DNA from: Pictodentalium vernedei
Lineage: Eukaryota > Mollusca > Scaphopoda > Dentaliida > Dentaliidae
Direction: 5' to 3'
Length of the DNA stretch: 64,000 bases
Assembly (NCBI GenBank): GCA_031216915.1
Contig: JAUFNR010000061.1
Location: 1 to 64,000 of the forward strand
Notes under the pieces: generated by a model
The model's input: only the letters and a program-made list of their open reading frames with translations
The model's database searches: none
What the model was told of the DNA's origin: nothing
Position numbers and translations under genes: made by a program
In this document: positions 53,833-62,927 of the stretch, piece after piece
Numbering within the stretch: the first letter of the stretch is position 1
Layout: every line of letters starts with the position of its first letter

Positions 53833-54487
53833 GGATGTTTAAATCAGCAAGGGAATCTAAAGATTCGAGTAATCCATTTGAGTAATTAGGGAAACAACAT
53901 CTAAGGCATTCCCAGCTGTATCGACTGTCATCTCGTAGGATAGAGTAGGTTCTACTACTTACAGACTGACAGTTATGATGGTACCACTGGTCACAATTAT
54001 CACACATTATACCTTTGTGATCCCATGTGACTTCTTCTGAACAGTATCCACAGTCATGTCTAGCGGAGTTCATGGGGTTTAATGGGACATTACACTCAGC
54101 AATTGATGAGGTTGGACCAGGATTCAGGTTTACATCGGCAGCTTGGCTTATGAGAAGAATGCACAGGTAAACAAGGGTTAATTTGTATGATTTACCTTTT
54201 GGTATAACTCCTCTAGATTTGACAAGATTATGTAGTTTACCTGAGATACGTAAATGTATCTGATCATCTTCAGATGCATGAGAATGCAAGTTGTGAGAGG
54301 TGTGAGACATAAATGTCAGTGTGGCAGGGTTTCGGTATGGCTCAGGAATGATTGGTGGTGAACTTTCATTGCTGGCACTTTCCTCTCTTGGAAGGTAAGC
54401 ATGCTGATTTGTGGATATCATGAATATTATGAGGATTATATACAGCATGTTTAGAGTAAGACTGTGTGGCACAAAAATATGTGTCAT
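53717..54487 (-). CDS. LINE ORF1: 2A-like motif and PHD finger
   Basis: 256 codons. A hydrophobic N-terminus (NMLYIILIIFMIS, 13-25) is followed by a Ser/Pro-rich part. A second hydrophobic stretch (LTLVYLCILLIS, 103-114) runs straight into ADVNLNPGP (117-125), a 2A-like ribosome-skipping motif as known from other LINE proteins. After it comes a PHD finger with all eight ligands: Cys146, Cys149, Cys162, Cys165, His170, Cys173, Cys194 and Cys197 (MCDNCDQWYHHNCQS). The likely role is RNP formation with a possible histone-tail or chromatin contact. That role is inferred from the domain and not shown. The C-terminus (Ser/Pro/Asn-rich) overlaps the start of ORF2. Confidence 0.85.
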   Translation of the reverse strand: MTHIFVPHSLTLNMLYIILIIFMISTNQHAYLPREESASNESSPPIIPEPYRNPATLTFMSHTSHNLHSHASEDDQIHLRISGKLHNLVKSRGVIPKGKSYKLTLVYLCILLISQAADVNLNPGPTSSIAECNVPLNPMNSARHDCGYCSEEVTWDHKGIMCDNCDQWYHHNCQSVSSRTYSILRDDSRYSWECLRCCFPNYSNGLLESLDSLADLNIHETSIQENSTCSNIMFELPQASSSPKPNLPNSSPHQNQ

Positions 54488-54490
54488 GTT

Positions 54491-55069
54491 TTGTGTGTTT
54501 TGGTAATGAATACTGGGGAGAGGTATGACAATAGGCCGACTTCAATATGGATGGCCGTGCTAGCTGGTACAGTAATTTACAGTAAGTACTAACAAGAGTG
54601 AAGCTCTTTAGATGGGGTGGATGATGCCATTTTTGTGTCTAGCAGTACTGGAAGGCAAGTGTATGTGAGTTCCCTATAGAGAGAAGGTGCAGCCTATATA
54701 CTACAACAGTCCCTATCAGTGGGTACTCTTCACCAAGTTAGTCTTAAGCTACCCTGAGATGAAATGTGTTATCTTCGTTCTGGGTGCTACCCCCAGACGC
54801 AGTATGAGATTTCAATGATGGCAAGGTTAGTGATGAAAAGTAAAGTCAGAAATAAGTGCATCAAAAACAAAATACATTTGCCAGTTACTGTCCAAAAAAA
54901 CTAGCCAGAACATAAAATGGTATCAATTATCAATATAAACAGATAAACAGAATCGTGCATACTTTCCCCCGGATAAAAAACAAACATATAAAACGAGTAT
55001 CGCACATCAACTTGAACGTGAAATCCGGTTCAATCATGGTCTTGAGCGTAGTATTTTGCCGATATTTGC
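54491..55069. other. LINE 5' leader and spacer
   Basis: No coding content seen. Part of it (to about 54840) may be the LINE promoter region. Confidence 0.4.
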
Positions 55070-55071
55070 GA

Positions 55072-55081
55072 GTATATAAGG
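55072..55081 (+). promoter_or_regulatory. TATA-like box before the split gene
   Basis: GTATATAAGG ends 36 nt before the ATG at 55118. Position and sequence fit a TATA box with a very short leader; no other promoter element is evident. Confidence 0.4.
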
Positions 55082-55117
55082 TGAGGTTGGTCTGGGAAAA
55101 AAACGTGGATATCAAAT

Positions 55118-56058
55118 ATGTCGTCGCGGGCTGCCATTTCGGAATTGGATAAAAAAGTGAATTCACTCATTGAAGATATCAATAACAACAAATTAAATGA
55201 AAAACAACTGTGCGATTTGGCTCACGCAATTGGGAAGTCACAACATCTAAATTTATATTATGACACAAAAAACGCCGCATATGTTCATTCGGACGAAACT
55301 GCAGTCGACTTGTCAACATTTCATCCTGAAACTTGGATATCGGAGGAAATTCAGTCGCCATTTCGTTCATTAAAGCCTCAGCCAACATTCAGGATTTGAC
55401 TAAAAAAAAAACCTTATCACTTGCTTTGTTGTTGGAACAATTATATCATCTCCGTAATGTCAGCTTCATAGGACCATTTGGATTCATTGTAAATATTATC
55501 ACTTATTTTATAACATCGTCAAAAACTGTGTGCAATTTGAACGGTGCAATTCGTGCAGCTCCGTCATACACCACAATTCAGAAGTGGGTTCGGCAGTTTT
55601 CAAAGAATAAAATTCAATGTCCCGCCAATAACGACCTGTTTACTTTCTTTGATAACAACCAAGTTCTTGCAAAACGTTGGCGTGAGACGGCTAATGCTAA
55701 GTCTATAGTTAGTGTAATTACCAATGTTGTACATATTTTAACACCACAAAAATCGAATCTACAATTCGACGCCAAGCTAACCCCATCCGTGTGGTTTAGG
55801 TCTGACTTTAGCGGATGCGGGCACATCATTGATGCCATTGAAGAACATGACCGCCAGTGTAATGAGCTATTCAGAAATGAACGTGTAAAATTCCATACTC
55901 GTCGCTTTGCTGTTGTCCTCCAAGCACAACAAATAATAGATGGGTCCTTTCGGGACGACGTCGATGACGTTAACGCACCACAAGCTGCAAGGAATATTCG
56001 CAGACCAAGTAAACTGATAAAATTCACTGACGATGGCAAGGCTATGTTAAAAGATAAT
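55118..56058 (+). pseudogene. Uncharacterised multi-copy-type gene, 5' part
   Basis: The ATG at 55118 opens a charged helical N-terminus (SELDKKVNSLIEDINNNKLN) and reads to FHPETWIS. There a one-base shift near 55340 moves coding to the frame containing NSVAISFIKASANI, KKKTLSLALLLEQLYHLRN and AAPSYTTIQKWVRQF. It goes on through FDNNQVLAKRWRE, IRRPSKLIKF and GKAMLKDN, stopping exactly at the Ngaro element (56058/56059). The family is not identified. Its layout recalls large, repeated, uncharacterised invertebrate protein families (perhaps DUF6589-type), but this is from memory of style and not a search. The 3' part is at 62928-64000. Confidence 0.6.
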
Positions 56059-56472
56059 AATTGCAAAGAAAGAAAACATTAACTAATAAGCGATGTTATT
56101 TATTGCCAACGAAATGCTGTCTGGAAGCAGTTGTATTTTTAAACAAGTAGACTAACATGTAATCTCATGAACAATACACATAAAAAAGATGACAAATTCA
56201 TACAACATATATGCAACAAAGACATTATATACATGTACACACTCATGCTATTAATTCTCATGCATTTTACATGCCGGAAATTTGAAAGCCATGTAAACTG
56301 AGAAACCAATGATATAAGAATGGAGAATGAAGGGTGAACAACCATGCAAGGACTATTACCTCCCACCAATCAGCCCACATAGCTGATTGGTGAGGGACAA
56401 TAGCCCCTAATGATTACTCTTAATAAGGAACCTTAACTAAGTAGGAAGTAAACAATGCAATATTATGCACCA
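56059..56472 (-). repeat. Ngaro repeat B2 (3' terminal)
   Basis: 414 bp, essentially identical to 56763-57176; begins AATTGCAAAGAAAGAAAACA on the plus strand. Confidence 0.95.
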
Positions 56473-56574
56473 TGACGAATCCCAACAAGAATAATAAAAA
56501 AAAAAATAAATTTCTAATTGGCATAGGAATAATTTCCGAAAAAAGGATTAGGATAAATTGGGTGGGAGGGTGGG

Positions 56575-56762
56575 AGAAATATTTCAAGATCTGCTTCCCT
56601 CAAACAACATTTCAAAACTGAAGAGTTTTATCAAAATTATCCCCCCTTACATTAAACGCCACCAGGGAACATATTAATTCAAATCGGTCTACCTTAATAG
56701 TATCGACTGTAATATTTTACTTCCCCTGCAATTAACCAATTTGACTAACGCCAAATATATAA
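56575..56762 (-). repeat. Ngaro repeat A2 (internal)
   Basis: 188 bp, essentially identical to 62740-62927 (AAATATTTCAAGATCTGCTT to TAACGCCAAATATATAA); directly joined to B1. Confidence 0.95.
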
Positions 56763-57176
56763 AATTGCAAAGAAAGAAAACATTAACTAATAAGCGATGT
56801 TATTTATTGCCAACGAAATGCTGTCTGGAAGCAGTTGTATTTTTAAACAAGTAGACTAACATGTAATCTCATGAACAATACACATAAAAAAGATGACAAA
56901 TTCATACAACATATATGCAACAAAGACATTATATACATGTACACACTCATGCTATTAATTCTCATGCATTTTACATGCCGGAAATTTGAAAGCCATGTAA
57001 ACTGAGAAACCAATGATATAAGAATGGAGAATGAAGGGTGAACAACCATGCAAGGACTATTACCTCCCACCAATCAGCCCACATAGCTGATTGGTGAGGG
57101 ACAATAGCCCCTAATGATTACTCTTAATAAGGAACCTTAACTAAGTAGGAAGTAAACAATGCAATATTATGCACCA
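56763..57176 (-). repeat. Ngaro repeat B1 (internal)
   Basis: Copy of B2. The A2/B1 junction brings together the two outer ends of the element, as in the expected circular intermediate. Confidence 0.95.
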
Positions 57177-57490
57177 AGCCAAAGGCCGCCAGGAGTAAGA
57201 TATGACTAATGGACCCAAGTAATGTTGACATGAATAGCTTTAATATAGCTAAAAATTACCCTGAGATATTTGGAGATAAATTGTGGTAAGCTAATACAAT
57301 CTCCAACCCCGATCCCACCGTGAAGAGAAGGCGAAAGGAGGTGCATATTCGAACCTCACAAACCTCGCCTCTACAACCCTGGGGTACAATGATCCCAGAG
57401 GAAGCGAACAACACAATGGAATCGGAGTCCGGGAAACACCAGCAAACCCAAACCAATATAGGTTAAGTTATTGTGCAATTATGCAACACT
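57177..57490. other. Ngaro 3' non-coding stretch
   Basis: Lies between the SGNH stop and B1. A minus-strand frame of about 66 codons is present but not recognisable. Confidence 0.5.
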
Positions 57491-58006
57491 CTAGAAAAGT
57501 CTGTTGACCACCTGAATAAATATATGCCTAAGGCGTCTTGTACCCTCCGAGTTCGGGTGAAGGCCATCCTTTTCAGCAAAAAGTTCTTGTTTTGGTTTAC
57601 CCCCAGAGACAAAGGATTTATAGGATTTGATAAAGGTTAGCTTCCTATCCTTACATAATTTTTGTAGCCTGGAATTAACCTCATGAACCTTTTTGCCTAA
57701 GCTTTCGTGATCCATCGGACGGGGTAGGATGGAAGACAACAAAACTTTAGCACCAGGATGAGTAGCTTGAGTCGTAGTTATAAGGTTATTATATGCAGCA
57801 ATCATTGCATTGACTGGTTTATATCCTATATCATTGGTTCCAAAATGAAGGATTACATGCGTAAACTGTTCCATACTAGCCTTGGTTTTACTAAGTTCAT
57901 AGGTCATTCTACCCACAGTGTATCCTGAATAAAATCTCACTTCAAGATCGTAAATGTCCTTAACGTACTTGCAAATAGAGTCACTTAACAAAAGGGCTCT
58001 GCGATG
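57491..58006 (-). CDS. Ngaro SGNH hydrolase
   Basis: Esterase/lipase-fold hydrolase carried by many Ngaro elements; role in the cycle unknown. Block I is ALLLSDSICK (nucleophile Ser in S-D-S rather than the usual G-D-S). Block III is HFGTNDIG (Gly/Asn oxyanion residues). Block V is KDGLHPNSEG (Asp-x-x-His). The frame has no ATG before block I and is open upstream (KRHRRALLLSDS), overlapping the end of the recombinase frame by more than 10 nt. It is probably reached from YR by a frameshift or by a non-AUG start. I extend the start to about 58006 because block I would otherwise be cut; the exact start is undecided. Confidence 0.85.
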   Translation of the reverse strand, partial: HRRALLLSDSICKYVKDIYDLEVRFYSGYTVGRMTYELSKTKASMEQFTHVILHFGTNDIGYKPVNAMIAAYNNLITTTQATHPGAKVLLSSILPRPMDHESLGKKVHEVNSRLQKLCKDRKLTFIKSYKSFVSGGKPKQELFAEKDGLHPNSEGTRRLRHIFIQVVNRLF

Positions 58007-59040
58007 TCTTTTGGCTGAAAAGAGAAAGGCAATTGTTGAAGTGTGGATTCAATCAATTCTTTCATTTTAGAAAAAACTATCAATTTGTCTTTCAATATGA
58101 AATGCAAGTACTCTTTATATGCGTCACTTGCCCAATCCCCAGCCAACTGAATTAGCTCCGAAGGGACACTCGATTGGAAGGCCCAGGAAGCTCCACCTCT
58201 TCGAAAACTATGCGAAGAGTACAAGGATGGATCCCTGCCAGCTCCAAGCAACCTGTCCCTCAGGAACGAATGCAGATGACTGTAAGTGAGTGGAACACGT
58301 TTACCATTAACAATATGCATGAAGGCTGGATCGCTATCCTCGCCAGGAATTAATTTTATCATGTCTTTATATGCTGTTACTGGACAAAGAGGGGAATTTG
58401 GTATTGCTGTTAAAGGAAATTTTAACACCTTTTGTCCAAATTGTAGAGTTTTTGTCCACTTAATTAATACCAGGAGTATATTGCCCTCCAGAAAAAAATC
58501 CCCTCTAGTTAGCTGTTTCTGAGAATCAAATTGCTTCACAGAAACTGGAACCAAATTTGACTTCCTCACCATAAGAAAAAAGGCCAGTAGAAACAGAGCC
58601 CAAAAGGAGACATGAGTGGAGTTCTTTAAACTCAACTGTGCATGTATCTCAAGCAAAATTTGAGGTGTAATTGGGAAGGCCTGTCTAGGGCAATGTTGTT
58701 TTTGTCGCGATAATCCACGCATTAACAATTTTAATTCAAAATTTTCAAAAACATCACATTCTAATTCCAGTATGTGGTGTAATGTCTTGACTCCACTCAA
58801 GTAACCCCTTATGGACTGCGGTGACTTGAATGATCTGCTTAAAAACTGAACATAAAGCTTAATCGTGTTCAAAGATGCAGGAAGGTCCCGCAATTTAAAA
58901 TATTCACAAAAGAGGAAGTAAGAAGTCCATTGTGTTTGAAAGTTTTTATAAGTCCCTAAAGCAAAGGCATTACGGACCGACTGTTGAGCTTCCTTTTTCA
59001 GCGAAATCAACTGTGAGCCTGAAAGGAAAGTACTGTACAT
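57985..59040 (-). CDS. Ngaro tyrosine recombinase
   Basis: Inserts the circular element DNA. N-terminal SAM-like part: YKNFQTQWTSYFLFCEYFKL, SIRGYLSGVKTLH. Catalytic part: Arg159 (FFLMVRKSNL), Lys194 in LIKWTKT, His277-x-x-Arg280 (SSHSFRRGGASWAF), Trp303 (AGDWASDAYKEYL), nucleophile Tyr311 (or Tyr308). The ATG lies 3 nt after the RT stop (TAA TTT ATG) and in the same frame, so it could be read by termination-reinitiation or readthrough. The 3' end overlaps the SGNH frame. Confidence 0.92.
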   Translation of the reverse strand: MYSTFLSGSQLISLKKEAQQSVRNAFALGTYKNFQTQWTSYFLFCEYFKLRDLPASLNTIKLYVQFLSRSFKSPQSIRGYLSGVKTLHHILELECDVFENFELKLLMRGLSRQKQHCPRQAFPITPQILLEIHAQLSLKNSTHVSFWALFLLAFFLMVRKSNLVPVSVKQFDSQKQLTRGDFFLEGNILLVLIKWTKTLQFGQKVLKFPLTAIPNSPLCPVTAYKDMIKLIPGEDSDPAFMHIVNGKRVPLTYSHLHSFLRDRLLGAGRDPSLYSSHSFRRGGASWAFQSSVPSELIQLAGDWASDAYKEYLHFILKDKLIVFSKMKELIESTLQQLPFSFQPKDIAEPFC

Positions 59041-59043
59041 AAA

Positions 59044-61098
59044 TTACCAGTTATTTTCAAAAACAAATTTACAATCAGACAATTTAACTTCAGTGAAGTT
59101 TCCATTTGTGTCTAGAAAAAATTTTTCCTGTATGCTAACCCCTTGATTCCATCTAGACAAAAGGTCTGGTAGGCGGTTATCACAGCCTTCAATGTGAGTA
59201 GCTTTGATTTCAAATTCATTTATGGCCGCAATGAAGACAATTTCTCTTAAACATTTCTGCATAAATTCATTTTTTGACGAGCCGTTATTAATAACTGAGA
59301 CTGAGGAAGAATTGTCACAGTGAACGACCACCTTCCTGCCCCTCAGTTTCTTTGCCCAAAGTTTCAGGGAGACCAAGATTGTCAACAGCTCCAATAAATT
59401 AATGTGTAAGTTTTGAGTTTGTATGAATTCAGGGTATTCACTGTGAAAATATTCATTTTCACATATACCTCCACATCCAGATAAACAGGCATCAGTAGCC
59501 AAAAGCTGATCTGGCATGGACCACTCCTCGAAGGACATCATTGAAACACCATTGTAAAGATGCAGGAAGGTATTCCACCATGACAAGTCTTTTTTGACAT
59601 ATACTGGAATTTTGATGGAAATTTTTCGGTTATTTTTGAAAGATCTTAACCATTTCAAAATTCTAGAGATAAAAATCCTACCCGGCCGAATACAAGCACA
59701 AATAAATTGCAATTTGCCCAAAAGTGATTGCACCTGTTTCAATTTCCCTTTTTTCATCTGAAGCCAATCTGTAATTAATTTGGAAATTTCCCTAATTCTT
59801 TCTTCTGTGATATGTAAAGTGAGGGTTCTTGTGTTGAACAGAACACCGAGAAAGACCATTTCTGTGGAAGGGGGACAAGCCTTTTCCACAGACTCTTCCA
59901 AACCGCAACTGTTCAACAAGGAACCCAATTTAAAGTAAGCATTGGTACTGTTTTCTTGAATTTCGGCACCGGCAAGATCATCTAAATAATTTATAATAGT
60001 AAGATTTTCTTTTGCGGCCATGTATGCTACTGCGTCGGTAACTCTCTGACAAATCTGTGCAGCAGATTTTAGTCCCATTGTCAAGACTTTGTCAAAGTAT
60101 ATTTTTCCCTTCCACATGTACCCGAGAAGATGTATGTCACCAGGATCTAACGGTATTTGGCGATATGCTCTTTTCAAATCTCTTTTGAATAACAGACACC
60201 CCTGGCCCTTACATTTAACCATATTGACCAAATCATCCACTTTCGGATATTTTAAATTGATAAATTCACCCAAATAAAAGTCTGATAAAATTCCTTCATT
60301 TACAGAAGAGTTGAGGGGAAAACTAAGGTCAAGTATCACTCTACGCTCATCTGAGCTTTTCTTTGGAACAGAGTTAATAGGACTTAGTTTAATATTAGTG
60401 TTGAAAGGATTCATGTGGAAAGGACCAATTATGGCATTCTTGAGCAGTTCATTCTGTATATATGCATCTATCTCAACTTCAAATTCAGTAGCACCTTTAT
60501 GATTTTTTACCTGGTGTGAAGTAGGTATTTCCCCTAAATGGCCCACCGGGAAGCCAAATTCCAGTAGGTCACATATGATAGCATCGCCAAACTGACTTAA
60601 ATTCTCTCGAAAGAAGGGGATGTTAATGTTAGAAGTAACCGGAACACGACAACCCAGATAATTTGGTTTTCCAGACTTTACTATTTCATCGTGCAACTTT
60701 ACATAATCTAGGGTGTCTGATAACATAGCACTTTGATCTCCATTCTTCAAAACCTCACCCAAATTATTTTGATAAGGCTTCAAACCATGTAGATCAAAGT
60801 CATGAGAAGAATATAATGTACCATTATCATGCGTAAGTTTGTTCGCATCTGTCTGTTTTACATGTATACTTGAATCCTCTGATGGTAAGATTGATTCGTC
60901 CACACAAAGATATTTATGTTGGGGGTTTAAAACACCAAGATTATCCGCTGTATTTTCAACTAAGATTTTGATTTCTTCCTGTTGCTCAGGGTTTTTCCTG
61001 TGAAAGAACTGATTTGAAACATCCAAGGCAGTCTTTTCACCGGACAAGTATGACCCGCCGCCTTTTAATAAATATTGTGGATAAAAAATGTTTGCCAT
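59044..61098 (-). CDS. Ngaro reverse transcriptase-RNase H
   Basis: 684 codons from ATG 61098. Leader with GFPVGHLGEIP and ATEFEVEIDAYIQNELLKNA, then RT: NSVPKKSSDERRVILDLSFP, LFKRDLKRAYRQIPLDPGD, TMGLKSAAQICQRVT and INYLDDLAGA (Asp373/374). RNase H: Asp536 (ATDACLSGCGG), Glu570 (NLLELLTI), Asp595 (HCDNSSSV), Asp645 (RLPDLLSRW). It is in the same frame as gag and separated from it by TGA-CTAG plus 12 codons. Pol may therefore be made as a gag-pol readthrough product instead of from its own ATG. Confidence 0.92.
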   Translation of the reverse strand: MANIFYPQYLLKGGGSYLSGEKTALDVSNQFFHRKNPEQQEEIKILVENTADNLGVLNPQHKYLCVDESILPSEDSSIHVKQTDANKLTHDNGTLYSSHDFDLHGLKPYQNNLGEVLKNGDQSAMLSDTLDYVKLHDEIVKSGKPNYLGCRVPVTSNINIPFFRENLSQFGDAIICDLLEFGFPVGHLGEIPTSHQVKNHKGATEFEVEIDAYIQNELLKNAIIGPFHMNPFNTNIKLSPINSVPKKSSDERRVILDLSFPLNSSVNEGILSDFYLGEFINLKYPKVDDLVNMVKCKGQGCLLFKRDLKRAYRQIPLDPGDIHLLGYMWKGKIYFDKVLTMGLKSAAQICQRVTDAVAYMAAKENLTIINYLDDLAGAEIQENSTNAYFKLGSLLNSCGLEESVEKACPPSTEMVFLGVLFNTRTLTLHITEERIREISKLITDWLQMKKGKLKQVQSLLGKLQFICACIRPGRIFISRILKWLRSFKNNRKISIKIPVYVKKDLSWWNTFLHLYNGVSMMSFEEWSMPDQLLATDACLSGCGGICENEYFHSEYPEFIQTQNLHINLLELLTILVSLKLWAKKLRGRKVVVHCDNSSSVSVINNGSSKNEFMQKCLREIVFIAAINEFEIKATHIEGCDNRLPDLLSRWNQGVSIQEKFFLDTNGNFTEVKLSDCKFVFENNW

Positions 61099-61130
61099 TG
61101 GATTGAGTGAAGAATCAATGTGACCGTGGC

Positions 61131-61137
61131 CTAGTCA
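61131..61137 (-). promoter_or_regulatory. Leaky stop context TGACTAG at the gag/pol junction
   Basis: The gag frame ends FQK-TGA (61135-61137) followed at once by CTAG. UGA-CUAG is the established stop-codon readthrough context. The downstream frame is open and in phase into RT-RNase H. Confidence 0.6.
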
Positions 61138-62556
61138 TTTTTGAAAAACACAGGCGGATGAGCACTCAGGATGAGCCAATTTCTCTTTATTTTTCTGCCA
61201 GCATGTGGCGCATATATGCTCTACAAATCGTGGCTGGCCTGTAATAAAACCCTTGTGTGCCCCCTTATATAAGCATTTGTTTTTTTGATAATTGGTACAG
61301 AACCATGTCATTGTACTATCTGTCTTGTCTGTCTTGTCTGTCTTGTCGATAAATGTTTTGGAGCTAGAATAAGATTGTGAATTATAATTTTTCGCCCTAA
61401 CATGCTTAGCTAAAATTGGCAGTTCTATAATACTAGAATCCTCATACCAAGAGTTGGATCCCAATTCTATACGGCGCACCCAATCCGAGTAAAAGTTCAA
61501 CAGAGCCTTCCAGTCGTAAATGTTATAATAATAGGCAAGCTTTTTTAGAAGCTTCAATCTTCCATCTCTTTCAGCTTTAGATATGCCTATTCTAGTGATT
61601 GTCTCCAGTTCACCTGCCATGAATTGCTGAAAGCTGAGATCTTTGAGTTCTAAATTAGAGTTAACAAATTCATATTATAAAGACGACTGTGGAAAGATCT
61701 GCGGAAACCTCACTCGGTCAGTTGATTTGCCTGTCAATCCTGACTTTAATTTGTGTTTCCTTTTTTGTTGTGTAACACTTTCCCCCATATCTAAGTAGTA
61801 TTCACCTTCTGAGTCCGATGTGGAAGAGGACACAAATCTGGACTCAGGACCAAATTCGTGTGCTGTTCCAAATCTTACTCTGGGTTTTATATATTTTTTG
61901 TGAGTACCCATTTTTTTACGTTTGACTTTAGTAATAGTAGGGTTTCTTTGGTTGTCAGTGTCAACGTCTGAATCAGAGCAGTCATTATCGGCATCTGATT
62001 TTAACCCTAACTTCCATAATTTACTACTAACTCTTGCATTTAAAGATTCCATCGCTCTTAAATCGTTTATGTCAAGATTTTTGGACTCCTCGTCCTTCAA
62101 AATACCCATACTTTCGCCCCCAGCTGTCATTGATTGCTTCTTAGTAGGTTTTAATTTGGATTTAACACTAGTGCTACGACGAGATTCACTACCTTTCAGT
62201 CTTTCTAAATCTTTCTTGGCTTGGGAAATTTCATCTCTCAATCTCTGCTTCTTCAGAAGTTTTTGTTCCTCACGCTTTTTTTGACGCAAACAAAAAAGTT
62301 CTACCTGAAGTTCTCTGGTTTCCTCGTCCGACTCAGACTCCGAAACTTCCGGTGACTTGTCAGCTTGATCGGCGACGGTGTCGTTATTGTTAGTTGAATT
62401 TCCCCAACTGATACCATGAAGAATATCTTCGTCACTGGTGGAATGTACAGACGACAGTTCCGTGTTAGCAGGGTTGTTTTGTTGTCCGATGTGCGAACCA
62501 AGGTGTAAACTTTTATAATCGACTCTGGCGACATCACGTTTATCGCGTTCCGCCAT
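61135..62556 (-). pseudogene. Ngaro gag, one internal ochre stop
   Basis: One frame from ATG 62556 to TGA 61135, interrupted only by TAA at 61675-61677 (after FPQIFPQSSL). N-terminal half: acidic start and a Lys/Glu-rich coiled coil (KREEQKLLKKQRLRDEISQA, about 90-125), then a basic region (KVKRKKMGTHKKYIKPRV). After the stop the same frame continues with the conserved gag segment FVNSNLELKDLSFQQFMAGE and a helical part. It ends in a Cys/His module (WFCTNYQKNKCLYKGAHKGF, EHICATCWQK, HPECSSAC) that likely binds zinc and RNA. The stop is most simply a mutation of a single gag gene. Two separate proteins are possible, but no good ATG follows until 61620. Confidence 0.85.
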
Positions 62557-62739
62557 GACAACAATGTAAACAAATGACTGTCACTGACCGATCAACAATT
62601 TTCAGCTAGAATTCACTAGTGGAGCAAAGTTCATCAACAATCGACGATGTCATGATAAAACAAGACTTCCAATTTCAAAATTCATTTTTGGCGATATTTC
62701 AACAGTGGGAATTCAAAAGGATTTCAAAGAAATTTTTTC
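62557..62739. other. Ngaro 5' leader
   Basis: Short non-coding region between A1 and the gag ATG. Confidence 0.6.
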
Positions 62740-62927
62740 AGAAATATTTCAAGATCTGCTTCCCTCAAACAACATTTCAAAACTGAAGAGTTTTATCAAA
62801 ATTATCCCCCCTTACATTAAACGCCACCAGGGAACATATTAATTCAAATCGGTCTACCTTAATAGTATCGACTGTAATATTTTACTTCCCCTGCAATTAA
62901 CCAATTTGACTAACGCCAAATATATAA
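62740..62927 (-). repeat. Ngaro repeat A1 (5' terminal)
   Basis: 188-bp copy of A2; the element ends after TATATAA. Confidence 0.95.

Larger units (their letters stand above)
50725..54490 (-). mobile_element. CR1/L2-type LINE, nearly intact
   Basis: Minus strand: ORF1 (53717-54487) and ORF2 (50770-53832, one stop) overlap by 116 nt in different frames. The 3' end runs into a T-rich stretch on the plus strand (50719-50741), which is an A-rich tail on the element strand. The 5' leader probably extends to about 54840. Endonuclease plus RT without RNase H, and a PHD-bearing ORF1, fit the CR1/L2 group of the jockey superfamily. Confidence 0.85.
56059..62927 (-). mobile_element. Complete Ngaro-type YR retrotransposon
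   Basis: 6.87 kb on the minus strand, inserted in a plus-strand gene. Order from its 5' end: repeat A1, leader, gag, RT-RNase H, tyrosine recombinase, SGNH hydrolase, repeats B1-A2, a 102-bp spacer (56473-56574) and B2. No LTR and no integrase. Split direct repeats together with YR and SGNH hydrolase are the Ngaro hallmark. Removal of 56059-62927 keeps the codon phase of the interrupted gene (codon boundary at 56058 and at 62928), which fixes both ends and implies no target duplication. The only visible coding lesions are the gag ochre codon and possibly none in pol. Confidence 0.92.

Noticed and set aside
61922-62284. Plus-strand 120-codon frame
   Set aside because: Antisense of Ngaro gag.
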